Shown here piece by piece: positions 36,760-45,809 of a stretch of 64,000 nt of DNA. Below the pieces are notes generated by a model. The model did not search any database. It had not been told where the DNA came from and saw only the letters and a program-made list of their open reading frames with translations. The DNA comes from Rhodopirellula sp. (GTDB lineage: Bacteria; Planctomycetota; Planctomycetia; Pirellulales; Pirellulaceae), in contig NZGD01000094.1 of assembly GCA_002690925.1 (NCBI GenBank), positions 58,330-122,329 on the forward strand. Direction: 5' to 3'. Numbering within the stretch: the stretch's first letter is position 1; each line of letters starts with the position of its first letter. Position numbers and translations under genes: made by a program.

Positions 36760-38070
36760 TTAATCTGTCTTTTCCTTTTTCACGCAATACAGTGCGGCAT
36801 CACTTCTCAAAAATAGACGGTCGCCAGCAATAGCGGGTGTTGCGTTGAATCGTTCCTCGGGATTTCCGAGACGATTGATCGAAATTTCGGTGTATTCCGG
36901 GCTGGCAGCTAGAACAAGTACGCCTGCATCACGTGTTGTCAGGAACAAGTGTTGTCCATCGCCAACGATGGATGCATACACGCGACCTCGCGTGGGCATG
37001 CGTTCGCGGAACATTTCTTCTCCATCCGATGCCCGCAGACATAGTGCGATTGCCTTGTCGTGAGACCAGTACAAGTAACCGTCGTCGAGAAGAGGGCTTG
37101 TTACGTTAGCACCTCTCGACACGTCCCAAATCAGATGGGTTGCAGTCACATCACCACGACCGCCAGCTTTCACGGCAAAGGTTTTGTTGCTCCGACCGCC
37201 ACTGCAATACAACGTGTTACCGTCAGTGACTACGCACGGGACAACGTAGTCCTGAATTGCGTCACAAGACCAAAGCCGTTTTCCTTTTTCAGGGTCCAGG
37301 CCCAGAATGGCCCCTTTCTGGTTAAGGATCAACTCTTTCTTTCCATTGGGTAGGTCGACCATCGTGGGTGTCGTCCATGCACGTTCAATGTCAGTTGTCT
37401 GCCAGCGAACCTTGCCGGTTGCCTTGTCCAGTGCATACAAAGAGCCATCTTCGATGGATGCGTTCATGATGACGAGGTCTTGAAATTCAATTGGGCTTGC
37501 TGCAGCGCCGAAGCCAGCAGTTTTGGTGCCAACGCTGGTGCGCCATTTGAATTCGCCATCATGTGTCAACGCGACCACGCCAGATGGTCCAAAAGAAGCA
37601 AAAACAAATTTGCTGTCGACACAGGGAGTTGGAGATGCATAACCGTGGTCAGCGACCCGTTTGGTGACCGCCTGTTCTTCCTCTGCTGCATCCAGTGTAT
37701 GGTCCCAAAGTATGCTGCCATCCGTTACTGAAAGACAGACGACATGAAGTTGTAATTGAGCACGATCTCCGGGTGACTCGACTGCTTGTCCGTACCCCGA
37801 GTAGGTAGTCAGGAAAATTTTGTCTCCTCTGATGACTGGGCTGCTGGAGCCCTTGCCCGGGAGGTCTGTACGCCATGCCAAATTCTCTGTGTCGCTCCAC
37901 GTGGTTGGTATTTCCCGTCCTGCCAGACCTGCAGCTCCGCTACCGCGAAATCGGGGCCACGCGTCCTTGGCCGGAAGAGCTGATGAGATGCTGAGCAAGC
38001 CTGTCGCCAGAATCAGCCTTATGTAATTAATCGGGTACCACGTATTTGGCAACATTGGTTCAAAATGCAT
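36760..38070 (-). CDS. PQQ-like beta-propeller repeat protein (secreted)
   Basis: A 436-residue exported protein with a signal peptide (hydrophobic 15-33) and repeated WD/PQQ-type blades: AWPRFRGSGAAGL, ENLAWRTDLPGKGSSSPVI, GSLYALDKATGKVRWQT, GAILGLDPEKGKRLWSCDA. These outer-membrane-assembly-BamB-like or PQQ-like propellers are abundant in planctomycetes, often as non-catalytic secreted proteins; catalytic PQQ dehydrogenase residues were not identified. It is 274 bases upstream of the PVC dehydrogenase gene on the same strand, a gap with nothing recognised, so co-transcription is uncertain. Confidence 0.87.
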   Translation of the reverse strand: MHFEPMLPNTWYPINYIRLILATGLLSISSALPAKDAWPRFRGSGAAGLAGREIPTTWSDTENLAWRTDLPGKGSSSPVIRGDKIFLTTYSGYGQAVESPGDRAQLQLHVVCLSVTDGSILWDHTLDAAEEEQAVTKRVADHGYASPTPCVDSKFVFASFGPSGVVALTHDGEFKWRTSVGTKTAGFGAAASPIEFQDLVIMNASIEDGSLYALDKATGKVRWQTTDIERAWTTPTMVDLPNGKKELILNQKGAILGLDPEKGKRLWSCDAIQDYVVPCVVTDGNTLYCSGGRSNKTFAVKAGGRGDVTATHLIWDVSRGANVTSPLLDDGYLYWSHDKAIALCLRASDGEEMFRERMPTRGRVYASIVGDGQHLFLTTRDAGVLVLAASPEYTEISINRLGNPEERFNATPAIAGDRLFLRSDAALYCVKKEKTD

Positions 38071-38203
38071 CGCGTTAGGAGGGAGAGTGGGCTGCTGTTT
38101 GTGCTGACCGTCAGCTGCTCAAATTATAGCGGCGCATCCTACTTTCTGAGTGAGATTTCTTTTAGGCTAGCGAGCCACAACAAACCCGAGGTCGATCAAG
38201 AAC

Positions 38204-38686
38204 GTGAATATGCAAATTACCACCAAACGAGTTGATTACTCGAATCGCGAGGATTGTCGCGATTTGGTTTGTATGCAGAGCGAATATGCCAAGCACGAAA
38301 TGGGGCACGATCCACCCGAATTGCATCGTTTGCCAGAACGACTGGCCGATTTTTCGACTGCGTTCAGTATTTTGGCATACGAACAAGGGCGACGGGCACC
38401 CATTGGACTGACCAACTGTTTTTTTGGTTTCTCAACATTCAAAAGTCGACGTCTGGTTAATATTCATGACGTCATTGTTACTGAAACACATCGTGGTCAT
38501 GGTGTATCAGCAGCACTTCTCAACGCAGTTGAGGAGGTCGCTGTCGAGCATGATTGTTGTCGTCTTACACTTGAGGTCTATACCGACAATACCTCTGCCC
38601 GACGTGCCTACCAAAAGTACGGTTTCACACGTGATCCCGAGCATCCGGACGTAGACGTGTGGTTCCTCCGTAAACCCCTGAGTTGA
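38204..38686 (+). CDS. GNAT-family N-acetyltransferase
   Basis: A 160-residue acetyl-CoA-dependent transferase. The acetyl-CoA loop is VTETHRGHGVSAALL, followed by the helix NAVEEVAVEHDC and the C-terminal strand LEVYTDNTSARRAYQKYGF, all typical of the Gcn5-related fold. Cytoplasmic monocistronic gene. The acceptor (amino acid, peptide, polyamine or drug) cannot be inferred. Its stop is 38 bases from that of the convergent cardiolipin synthase gene. Confidence 0.9.
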   Translation: MNMQITTKRVDYSNREDCRDLVCMQSEYAKHEMGHDPPELHRLPERLADFSTAFSILAYEQGRRAPIGLTNCFFGFSTFKSRRLVNIHDVIVTETHRGHGVSAALLNAVEEVAVEHDCCRLTLEVYTDNTSARRAYQKYGFTRDPEHPDVDVWFLRKPLS

Positions 38687-38724
38687 GTGTGTATGCGATC
38701 CACCTCTGCAGGACCGTGTAACGA

Positions 38725-40209
38725 TCAAAGAATAGGGCTAGTGAGTCGTGCTACAGCTGTTCCCAGCCGTTCGTACCACCAACGCAGCTTTTTAGCTGAT
38801 TGTTGTGATGCCAGTGCAAAGTCCTCCGTCAACATCACTTCGACCTGCGATATGAATTCATGGTCACTGATGCCAATCATGATTTCAAAGTTCAAGTGTA
38901 GCGAACGATTGTCAAGGTTCGTTGAGCCAATCATGGCAAGTTGGTCATCAACCAGAATGCATTTCTGGTGCATGAACCCAGCGTGATAACGATAAACAGG
39001 TATGGAAGCTTCTGTAAATTCGCTTTCGTAGTGAAAGCCTGCGAGGTAAACGAGCAGGTGGTCTGCTCGGTCGGGAATCAGTAAACGCACATCCACGCCG
39101 CGGGCTTTGGCCATATGCAAGGCGATGATGGATGCTTCATCAGGCACTAGATAGGGTGTAGAAATCCAGAGTCGGGACTTCGCCGAATTAGCCAGCGAAC
39201 AATACATCATTGATGCCCGCGGTCGAAGATCTGCTGGTCCGGTAGCGCAGCAAATGGAATTTCTTTCCTCTGAGGAATTCTGCTTGAGGCCAGAGGTTGG
39301 ATCATCCGTGATTGTCCAATTTGCCTCAGGGAGAGTTTCTCTGGCGGCCCAAAAATAGTCGCCGGCGAAAATGGCTTGTACTTTACGTGTGACAGGTCCA
39401 GTGACCTTGATACCTGTATCACGCCATCGCGATGAATTCTCTGCCGAGCCGAGATATTCTGTTCCAACATTCAAGCCACCAACGATCGCGGTTTTTCCGT
39501 CAATGACTACCAGTTTTCGATGGTTCCGAAAGTTGATCTGGAATCGATTGAACCAGCCTTGTCGTGTGTTGAATGGGTTTACCTCTACACCTGCTTCGGT
39601 CAGACGCTGCAGGTATGAATTGGAAAGCCGATAGCATCCGACCTCATCGTAGATCATGCGTACTCTTACACCCGCTCGAGCACGCTCAATCAGGCATTGG
39701 GCCAATTGGTTTCCCGTCTCGTCATCGCGGAAGATGAAGAATTCGAGATAGACATACTCAGTGGCCTTCGCGATCTCTGCGAATAAGCATTTGAAGAATA
39801 CTTTGCCGTCAATCAGCAGGTCGTAATCAGTGGCGACGCTCAAAGGCGTGTCCATGACGTCAGCGACTTGCTCAATGACAGAATTTTGCGAGGTGCAGCG
39901 TGTGTAGCTTTCTGTGCGCAGTTCCGTCTGGATATTTGAGGCCGAGTCGCGTTGTCGGGACTCCACTTCACGGATCACTTCGCGGTAGCCATGGAACTTG
40001 TTACGTGCCAGCACCCAGTAAAGTGGAAGGGCGATGATCGGCAGGGAAATCAAACCCACCGTCCAGGCAACCGTTGCCTGAGACGTCCTGACGTTTGTCA
40101 GAGCGTGCGAAATCGTCAAGGCGACCATGGTCATCAGCAGGGCTGTGGCTGTACTGCTGATCACCAGCCAGTGGTCGGATAGGAAAACGAGAATTTTCAG
40201 ATCATTCAT
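38725..40209 (-). CDS. cls: Cardiolipin synthase (bacterial phospholipase-D type)
   Basis: A 494-residue inner-membrane enzyme that condenses two phosphatidylglycerols to cardiolipin. Two N-terminal TM helices (about 13-35 and 45-67) precede two PLD domains with full HxKxxxxD motifs: NHRKLVVIDGKTAIVGG and HQKCILVDDQLAMIGSTN. Length and layout match ClsA-type enzymes. Both motifs keep His, Lys and Asp, so it should be active. Separated by two hairpins from the upstream aceF gene, so probably its own transcript. Confidence 0.93.
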   Translation of the reverse strand: MNDLKILVFLSDHWLVISSTATALLMTMVALTISHALTNVRTSQATVAWTVGLISLPIIALPLYWVLARNKFHGYREVIREVESRQRDSASNIQTELRTESYTRCTSQNSVIEQVADVMDTPLSVATDYDLLIDGKVFFKCLFAEIAKATEYVYLEFFIFRDDETGNQLAQCLIERARAGVRVRMIYDEVGCYRLSNSYLQRLTEAGVEVNPFNTRQGWFNRFQINFRNHRKLVVIDGKTAIVGGLNVGTEYLGSAENSSRWRDTGIKVTGPVTRKVQAIFAGDYFWAARETLPEANWTITDDPTSGLKQNSSEERNSICCATGPADLRPRASMMYCSLANSAKSRLWISTPYLVPDEASIIALHMAKARGVDVRLLIPDRADHLLVYLAGFHYESEFTEASIPVYRYHAGFMHQKCILVDDQLAMIGSTNLDNRSLHLNFEIMIGISDHEFISQVEVMLTEDFALASQQSAKKLRWWYERLGTAVARLTSPIL

Positions 40210-40275
40210 GCTGAAGCCGTGGGGATTTGCAAGAGTTTAGCAAATCCCGCGGCATCTCGGTCCATCGCCTGCCAG

Positions 40276-40337
40276 CTGCCTTTTCGGATGAAGGCAGGAA
40301 TGACTTGACACCATAACGACACCGTGCAATCACGGTG
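40276..40337 (-). terminator. Pair of hairpins downstream of aceF
   Basis: Two perfect 7-bp stems sit in the aceF-cls gap: CACCGTG-CAAT-CACGGTG (40320-40337), 55 bases after the aceF stop, and CTGCCTT-8-AAGGCAG (40276-40297). No T-run follows either, so they are better described as stable 3'-end structures than classic intrinsic terminators. They probably mark the end of the aceEF transcript. Confidence 0.5.
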
Positions 40338-40392
40338 CCATGCAAAGAAAACTTGTTCCAAGCATGCAGCCTGTTCAAGTGTGCCGCGAATA

Positions 40393-41832
40393 TTAAAGCG
40401 CCAGCAGCAAGCGACTCGGGGCTTCAAGGTATCCAATCACGTCGTTCAGGAATCGAGCTGCGGTTGCCCCGTCTACAAGCCGATGGTCGTAAGAGAGGCT
40501 CAGGGGCATCATCAGGCGTGCCTGAATGGAATCATCAGGCATGACCACAGGTAGCTTGCGACTTCGCCCGACAAGCAGAATTGCGACTTCGGGGACGTTC
40601 ACGATGGGCGTTGAATACTGGCCACCAATGGTTCCCAAGTTGCTGATTGTGAAAGTGCCGCCTCTGAGGTCATTGACCCCAAAATTGCCTCCCCTGACTT
40701 TTCCAGCCATTTCAGCCAAGCCGCGGGTCACTTCCGGGATTCCCATCGCATCGGCATTGTTCATGACGGGAACGACTAGCCCGCGGTCGGTATCAACAGC
40801 GACACCAATATTGACATAATCCTTGTAGATGAGCTGCTCATTTTCCTCATCGATGATTGCGTTGATCGCTGGATTATGACGTAACGCCGTCGCGACAGCT
40901 TTGATCAGGAACGGCATTGTGGTGAGTTTCAGTCCCTGCGCGGCATAGTCTTCTTTGCTAGATTGCCGAAGGTGTTCCAAGTCGGTGATGTCTGCATCGT
41001 CGAAGTTGGTTACACGTGGGACGGTCGACCAACTTGCATGCATCTGCTTGGAGATTGTTTTGCGCATTTTACTCATTCGCTCTACGCGAATGGGCCCGAA
41101 ATCATCGACATCAGCCGTGCCCGGTAAAGACGCCGCTGCCTTTTCTGCCGTTGGTGCTGCTTTGGTTATGTTCTTTGCAGCCGGTGTGGTACTCACCGTC
41201 GTTGGGGTCGCACGCGCAGACTGACTCGCAGAGCGAACGACCGACAGCACGTCTTCCCGGGTGATACGTCCGTCAGCGCCACTGCCTGGGACCTGGCTGA
41301 GGTCAACTCCGACTTCTCGTGCGAATCGACGAATTGCCGGACCGGCTGGGATCACCGTTGTTGAGCTTGCAGCAGCAGGCTGTGAGACGACTGGCCGCGT
41401 TGCCGGTGGTTGCGTTTCAGCAGTTGGCTGACTTGCCGGTGCTGGGCTCGTCGCTATGGGTTGCGAAGTCGGAGCCGTTGTTGGTGCAGCAGGAGGCTCG
41501 GGCTCAGTAGCAACAGGCTCAGGAGCGACAGGCTCAGTAGCAACAGGCTCAGTAGCAACGGGTTCCGGAGTGGAGGGCTCGGGAGTTGCTGTGGCAGCTG
41601 CTTCCACTTCCAGAATGGCACCGCCGATAGCGATGGTGTCGCCCTCATTGACGAGGATCTTTGTGACTTTTCCGCCAACACTTGCTGGTACAGGAACGGT
41701 CGCTTTATCGGTTTCCATCTCGACGATGTCTTGGCCTTCGCTGATGACCTCACCAACGGCGACAAAGATTTCAAGGACATCACCCGACTCAATACCGTCG
41801 CCAAGTTCGGGCAGGTTTACTTCAGTAGACAT
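40393..41832 (-). CDS. aceF: Pyruvate dehydrogenase E2, dihydrolipoamide acetyltransferase
   Basis: A 479-residue E2 core subunit of pyruvate dehydrogenase, transferring the acetyl group from lipoamide to CoA. It has one lipoyl domain (1-80, lipoylated Lys43 in METDKATVP), a Pro/Ala/Thr/Val linker (80-162), an E3-binding domain (163-200, PAIRRFAREVGVDLSQV) and the catalytic domain with DHRLVDG (His450, Asp454). E. coli AceF has three lipoyl domains. The linker contains imperfect repeats of (E)PVAT encoded by a 15-bp repeat near 41490-41590. The ATG at 41832 is chosen; an upstream frame start at 41904 would overlap aceE. Translated 75 bases after aceE; no E3 gene is in this window. Confidence 0.95.
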   Translation of the reverse strand: MSTEVNLPELGDGIESGDVLEIFVAVGEVISEGQDIVEMETDKATVPVPASVGGKVTKILVNEGDTIAIGGAILEVEAAATATPEPSTPEPVATEPVATEPVAPEPVATEPEPPAAPTTAPTSQPIATSPAPASQPTAETQPPATRPVVSQPAAASSTTVIPAGPAIRRFAREVGVDLSQVPGSGADGRITREDVLSVVRSASQSARATPTTVSTTPAAKNITKAAPTAEKAAASLPGTADVDDFGPIRVERMSKMRKTISKQMHASWSTVPRVTNFDDADITDLEHLRQSSKEDYAAQGLKLTTMPFLIKAVATALRHNPAINAIIDEENEQLIYKDYVNIGVAVDTDRGLVVPVMNNADAMGIPEVTRGLAEMAGKVRGGNFGVNDLRGGTFTISNLGTIGGQYSTPIVNVPEVAILLVGRSRKLPVVMPDDSIQARLMMPLSLSYDHRLVDGATAARFLNDVIGYLEAPSRLLLAL

Positions 41833-41907
41833 TAAGCTTCTGGGATTTCGCAGTGAGAGTGTTGTTCGGAAATTCTGAGCGGCGTGTAGTGACCCACACA
41901 CCATTCA

Positions 41908-44640
41908 TCAAGCAAAGTAGGGATCAGTTTTCTCGGCATCGTAACCCAATTCGCTGATCGCATCCTGGACATCTTTTGGAGTCAAGACACCAGCTTTCGC
42001 AAGGCGGCTGAGGGTCGCAATCGTGATTGATTCGGCGTCGACTTCAAAGTGCCGTCGCAGTGCCTCACGTGTCTCGCTTCGCCCCATGCCGTCCGTTCCC
42101 AGGACGTAGTAGTCACCGGGAATGTAAGGTGCCAGTTGTTCGCCTAAAGCTCGGACGTAATCACTTGCCGCGATGAAGGGCCCTTCGATACCATCAAGTA
42201 CTTCTTCGAGATAGCTTTTTCGTGGTGTCTCGGTGGGGTGCAACAGGTTCCAGCGTTCGCATGTCGCAGCATCACGCCGCAGTTGCGTATAGCTGGTCAC
42301 ACTCCAAACATCACTCGCGATCTGGTATTTCTCGGCAAGGATTTCCTGTGCGGCGAGTGCACTGTTGAGGATCGCACCGCTACCAAAGAGCTGTACCCTT
42401 GAGCGGGCGTTGTCCACGTCGCGTGATTTGTAACGGTACATTCCCTTGATGATGCCATCTTCGCATCCCTCGGGCATTACGGGATGGTCGTACGGATCAT
42501 TTTCTGACATCAAGTAGTAGATGCATTCTTCGCCTTCCTGATACATCTTTTTCAGGCCCTCCATGATGATCACCACCACTTCATAAGCGAATGCGGGATC
42601 GTAAGAACGGACTGTCGGAAACGCGATGGCGTTGAGCAGGCTGTGGCCATCTTGATGCTGTAGACCTTCACCATTGAGGGAGGTTCGGCCGGCTGTTCCA
42701 CCAATCAGGAATCCCTTGGCTCGCATATCAGCGGCCGCCCAAATGAGGTCTCCGATGCGTTGGAAACCAAACATGCTGTAGTAGATGAAGAACGGAATCA
42801 TGTTGATGCCGTGCTTGCTGTAGGCTGTTCCAGCCGCATTGAAACTGCTCATTGAGCCTGCTTCCGTGATGCCCTCTTCAAGAATCTGTCCGTCTTGGGC
42901 TTCCTTGTAATATGTCACCAATTCGGAATCCACTGGTTCGTACAACTGCCCCGAGTGAGCATAGATGCCAAACTGTCGGAACATGCCCTCCATACCGAAC
43001 GTCCGGGATTCATCCGGAACGATCGGTACCATGTATTTGCCAATCTTCTTGTCACGGCAAAGAGCGATCAGTGTCTGGACAACCGCAAAGGTCGTGCTCA
43101 AGTTCTTGTTTTCTAGTTTCTTGATTACTTTGCGATAATCATCCAGAGTTGGAACTTCCATCGTCGGGTGTTCGGTCGGCCGACTGGGGACGGGACCGCC
43201 CAATAGCTCCCGTCGTTCCTTCATGTATTTGACTTCTTGGCTGTTCTCTGGCGGCTTGTAAAATGGAGCCTTCCCTACTTCTTCATCACTGATTGGGATG
43301 CCAAATCGTGTTCGGAACTCCAGCAGTTCCTCCTCGTTCATCTTTTTCTGGTTGTGAGCAACGTTACGACCTTCACCTGCTTCACCTAAGCCGTAACCCT
43401 TTACTGTTTTCGCGAGGATGACGGTTGGTTTTCCGTTATTCAGCTCTGTCGCTGTCTTGTAGGCAGCATAGACCTTCTCCGGATCATGTCCGCCACGTCG
43501 CATCTTTTCAAGCTTCTCGTCGCTGTAGTTTTCAACAAGCTTGAGCAGCTCCGGGTACTTGCCGAAGAAGTGTTCGCGGATGTAACTGCCAGGCATGCCA
43601 GTGTACTTTTGATATTGTCCATCGACGACCTCATTCATCCGCTTGGCCAGCAGACCGGTCGTGTCTTTAGCCAGCAAATGGTCCCAGTCATCTCCCCAAA
43701 TCACCTTGATGACGTTCCAACCAGCTCCACGGAAGATCGATTCAAGCTCTTGAATGATTTTTGCGTTACCACGTACAGGGCCATCGAGGCGCTGCAGATT
43801 ACAATTGATCACGAAAATCAGGTTGTCTAGTTTTTCTCTGGCCGCCAGACCAATCGCTCCCAGGGTTTCGGGCTCGTCGCATTCGCCATCGCCAAGGAAA
43901 GCCCAAACTTTTTGTCCGGATGTGTCTTTCAGCCCGCGATCCAAAAGGTATTCATTGAAGCGAGCTTGATAAATCGCCATGATTGGACCAAGGCCCATCG
44001 ATACCGTTGGATACTCCCAAAAATTTGGCATTAACCACGGGTGCGGATAACTTGAAAGCCCGCCACCGGGTGATAGTTCGCGACGGAAGTTCTCGAGGTT
44101 TTCTTCGGTCAGACGACCTTCCAGAAAAGCTCGACTGTACATCCCAGGTGACGCGTGACCTTGGAAATAAATTGTGTCGCCAGAGTAACCATCCTCACCA
44201 CGACCTTTGAAAAAGTGGTTGTAACCAATCTCATAAAGGGTTGCGCTAGATGCAAATGTGCTGATATGCCCACCAACGCCACCACCACGGTTGGTTGCTC
44301 GCACGACCATTGCCATTGCATTCCAGCGGACAATGGACTTGATACGCCGTTCGATTTCACGATTGCCTGGAAAGGCCGCCTGATCCTTGACCGGGATCGT
44401 GTTGACGTAAGGAGTCTTGGTGTCCTCGGCTGATTGGATTCCTTCCTCTGCTGCGCGATCTCGCATCTGTTCAATCAGGAAACGTACCCGGTCAGGGCCC
44501 TTGCTCTTCAGGACATAGTCCAAGGATGCGAGCCACTCACTCGTTTCGGTTACATCGATGTCGACGTCGGTGACCGGTTTAGTGAGTTCGCCTAAGTGTT
44601 GCTCTACTTCTGCTTTGGCAACAGTCTTCGATTCTGACAT
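41908..44640 (-). CDS. aceE: Pyruvate dehydrogenase E1, homodimeric type
   Basis: A 910-residue thiamine-diphosphate enzyme that decarboxylates pyruvate and acetylates lipoyl-E2. The homodimeric AceE architecture (alpha and beta regions in one chain) is clear, including GDGECDEPETLGAIGLAA for TPP/Mg2+ binding, and an N-terminal segment for E2 contact. Length matches AceE (about 887). First gene of the aceEF operon. A 9-bp inverted repeat lies in its 5' leader region and GAGGAAAAA precedes the ATG. Joins glycolysis to the TCA cycle in the cytoplasm. Confidence 0.96.
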   Translation of the reverse strand: MSESKTVAKAEVEQHLGELTKPVTDVDIDVTETSEWLASLDYVLKSKGPDRVRFLIEQMRDRAAEEGIQSAEDTKTPYVNTIPVKDQAAFPGNREIERRIKSIVRWNAMAMVVRATNRGGGVGGHISTFASSATLYEIGYNHFFKGRGEDGYSGDTIYFQGHASPGMYSRAFLEGRLTEENLENFRRELSPGGGLSSYPHPWLMPNFWEYPTVSMGLGPIMAIYQARFNEYLLDRGLKDTSGQKVWAFLGDGECDEPETLGAIGLAAREKLDNLIFVINCNLQRLDGPVRGNAKIIQELESIFRGAGWNVIKVIWGDDWDHLLAKDTTGLLAKRMNEVVDGQYQKYTGMPGSYIREHFFGKYPELLKLVENYSDEKLEKMRRGGHDPEKVYAAYKTATELNNGKPTVILAKTVKGYGLGEAGEGRNVAHNQKKMNEEELLEFRTRFGIPISDEEVGKAPFYKPPENSQEVKYMKERRELLGGPVPSRPTEHPTMEVPTLDDYRKVIKKLENKNLSTTFAVVQTLIALCRDKKIGKYMVPIVPDESRTFGMEGMFRQFGIYAHSGQLYEPVDSELVTYYKEAQDGQILEEGITEAGSMSSFNAAGTAYSKHGINMIPFFIYYSMFGFQRIGDLIWAAADMRAKGFLIGGTAGRTSLNGEGLQHQDGHSLLNAIAFPTVRSYDPAFAYEVVVIIMEGLKKMYQEGEECIYYLMSENDPYDHPVMPEGCEDGIIKGMYRYKSRDVDNARSRVQLFGSGAILNSALAAQEILAEKYQIASDVWSVTSYTQLRRDAATCERWNLLHPTETPRKSYLEEVLDGIEGPFIAASDYVRALGEQLAPYIPGDYYVLGTDGMGRSETREALRRHFEVDAESITIATLSRLAKAGVLTPKDVQDAISELGYDAEKTDPYFA

Positions 44641-45199
44641 ACTCTGGTTTTTCCTCGCGTGATGCGTGGCCGCCGATAGAAGCGGTTGATGATTATGATT
44701 AAGTTCGTATCGCCCGTGATTGGACTGATTGGCTTATTTTTTTTCCGCTCATCAGCAAAAGGCGGCTCACGTGCGGGAAACGCAACGAGAGCTCGATCGT
44801 GAGCCGATTCGAGTCTACTGTCCGAGGAGGCGAAAGCAACCTTCTGCTGCAAACGTTGCTAACCGTGCAACCGGCAGGTTGATGAGTTAGGAAAAATAGG
44901 TCCCAACGGGGGTTCCAAGGTGATTTTTCAAGTGTCCAGAGTAGCCTTTTTGCATAGAAATCAGCAAGAGCGAGCATTCAGTGGCGTCGAAATTCCCGTT
45001 AGGTTGGTGGTGGGGCGTGAAAATGGGCAATTTGCCGGGCCGTCAATAGCTGTTCGGGGGGGAGGGGCCCGGTTTGACCTGAGCTGCTGACCTCTTTTTG
45101 GGTTGCAATGTTTGGCTCTCCGCTCGCCATGCCGCTTCCGTGCACCTGTTCTTCCTCCCTATCCTGTAATGACAGCTTGAGCATCCTTTCCAAATTTAC
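44641..45199. other. Divergent aceE / ferritin-like intergenic region
   Basis: 559 bases with no convincing gene; a long minus-strand frame at 44999-45631 is a shadow of the ferritin-like gene. It holds the 9-bp inverted repeat described separately, an 8-T run at 44739-44746 next to it, and a small hairpin CAACC-GGCA-GGTTG at 44868-44881. Promoters for both genes should be here. Confidence 0.5.
44763..44806 (-). promoter_or_regulatory. 9-bp inverted repeat in the aceE leader region
   Basis: CGGCTCACG (44763-44771) and CGTGAGCCG (44798-44806) pair perfectly across 26 nt that include a nested TGCG-GGAAA-CGCA hairpin. It begins about 122 bases before the aceE ATG. Either a regulator-binding palindrome or a structured 5' leader; no matching riboswitch class was recognised. 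Confidence 0.42.
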
Positions 45200-45676
45200 A
45201 TGGGTAGCAATGTGGACGATCAAACAAAAAACAAAGCCATTATCGATGAACTCATCAAGTCCTATTTCATGGAATTGGAGACCGTCGTTAATTACCTCGC
45301 AAATAGTGTGAACCTGGATGGCGTGCGGGCCGAAGAAATCAAAAAATCGTTGAACGCTGACGTCACAGAGGAACTCACTCATGCGACTCAGCTTGCGAAC
45401 CGAATCAAAACGATCGACGGTGTCATCCCGGGCAGTACCAAGTTTGTACCTGTCCAAGCGTCCCTGCAGCCCCCCGCTGACACGACTGATGTGGTAGCTG
45501 TCATCAAAGGTGTGATTGATGCGGAAGAGGCGGCCATCACGCAGTACGAAAAGATCATTCGTTTGTGCGATGGTTTTGACTTCGTGACGCAAGACTTGTG
45601 TATCACTTTGCTCGCTGACGAGCAGCAGCACCGCCGAGAGTTCGTTGGCTTCTTGAAAGAATACGAGAAGTCGTGA
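45200..45676 (+). CDS. Ferritin-like di-iron protein
   Basis: A 158-residue four-helix protein with a complete ferritin-like di-iron site: Glu27 (helix 1), E58-L-T-H61 (helix 2), Glu110 (helix 3) and E141-Q-Q-H144 (helix 4). The paired ExxH motifs resemble bacterioferritin and the related encapsulated or DPS-like ferritins; no haem-ligating Met was identified. Expected role: iron storage or oxidative-stress protection in the cytoplasm. Divergent from aceE. Confidence 0.87.
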   Translation: MGSNVDDQTKNKAIIDELIKSYFMELETVVNYLANSVNLDGVRAEEIKKSLNADVTEELTHATQLANRIKTIDGVIPGSTKFVPVQASLQPPADTTDVVAVIKGVIDAEEAAITQYEKIIRLCDGFDFVTQDLCITLLADEQQHRREFVGFLKEYEKS

Positions 45677-45809
45677 GTGGTGCGGCGAGCGAGCAGTCTG
45701 ATCTGGTCTCCAAAGGATGCGATGTGCGGCAACTCTCTCAACGATATCAAGAGATCCGCAGTTTAGAGTTTACCAGAGATCGAATACTTTCTCGTTAGTT
45801 GATACTTTT

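Noticed and set aside
36387..36833. 148-codon plus frame
   Set aside because: It overlaps both flanking minus-strand genes and lacks protein-like composition.
44999..45631. 210-codon open frame on the minus strand
   Set aside because: It is antisense to the ferritin-like gene, whose two ExxH motifs are clear; the frame has no recognisable domain.
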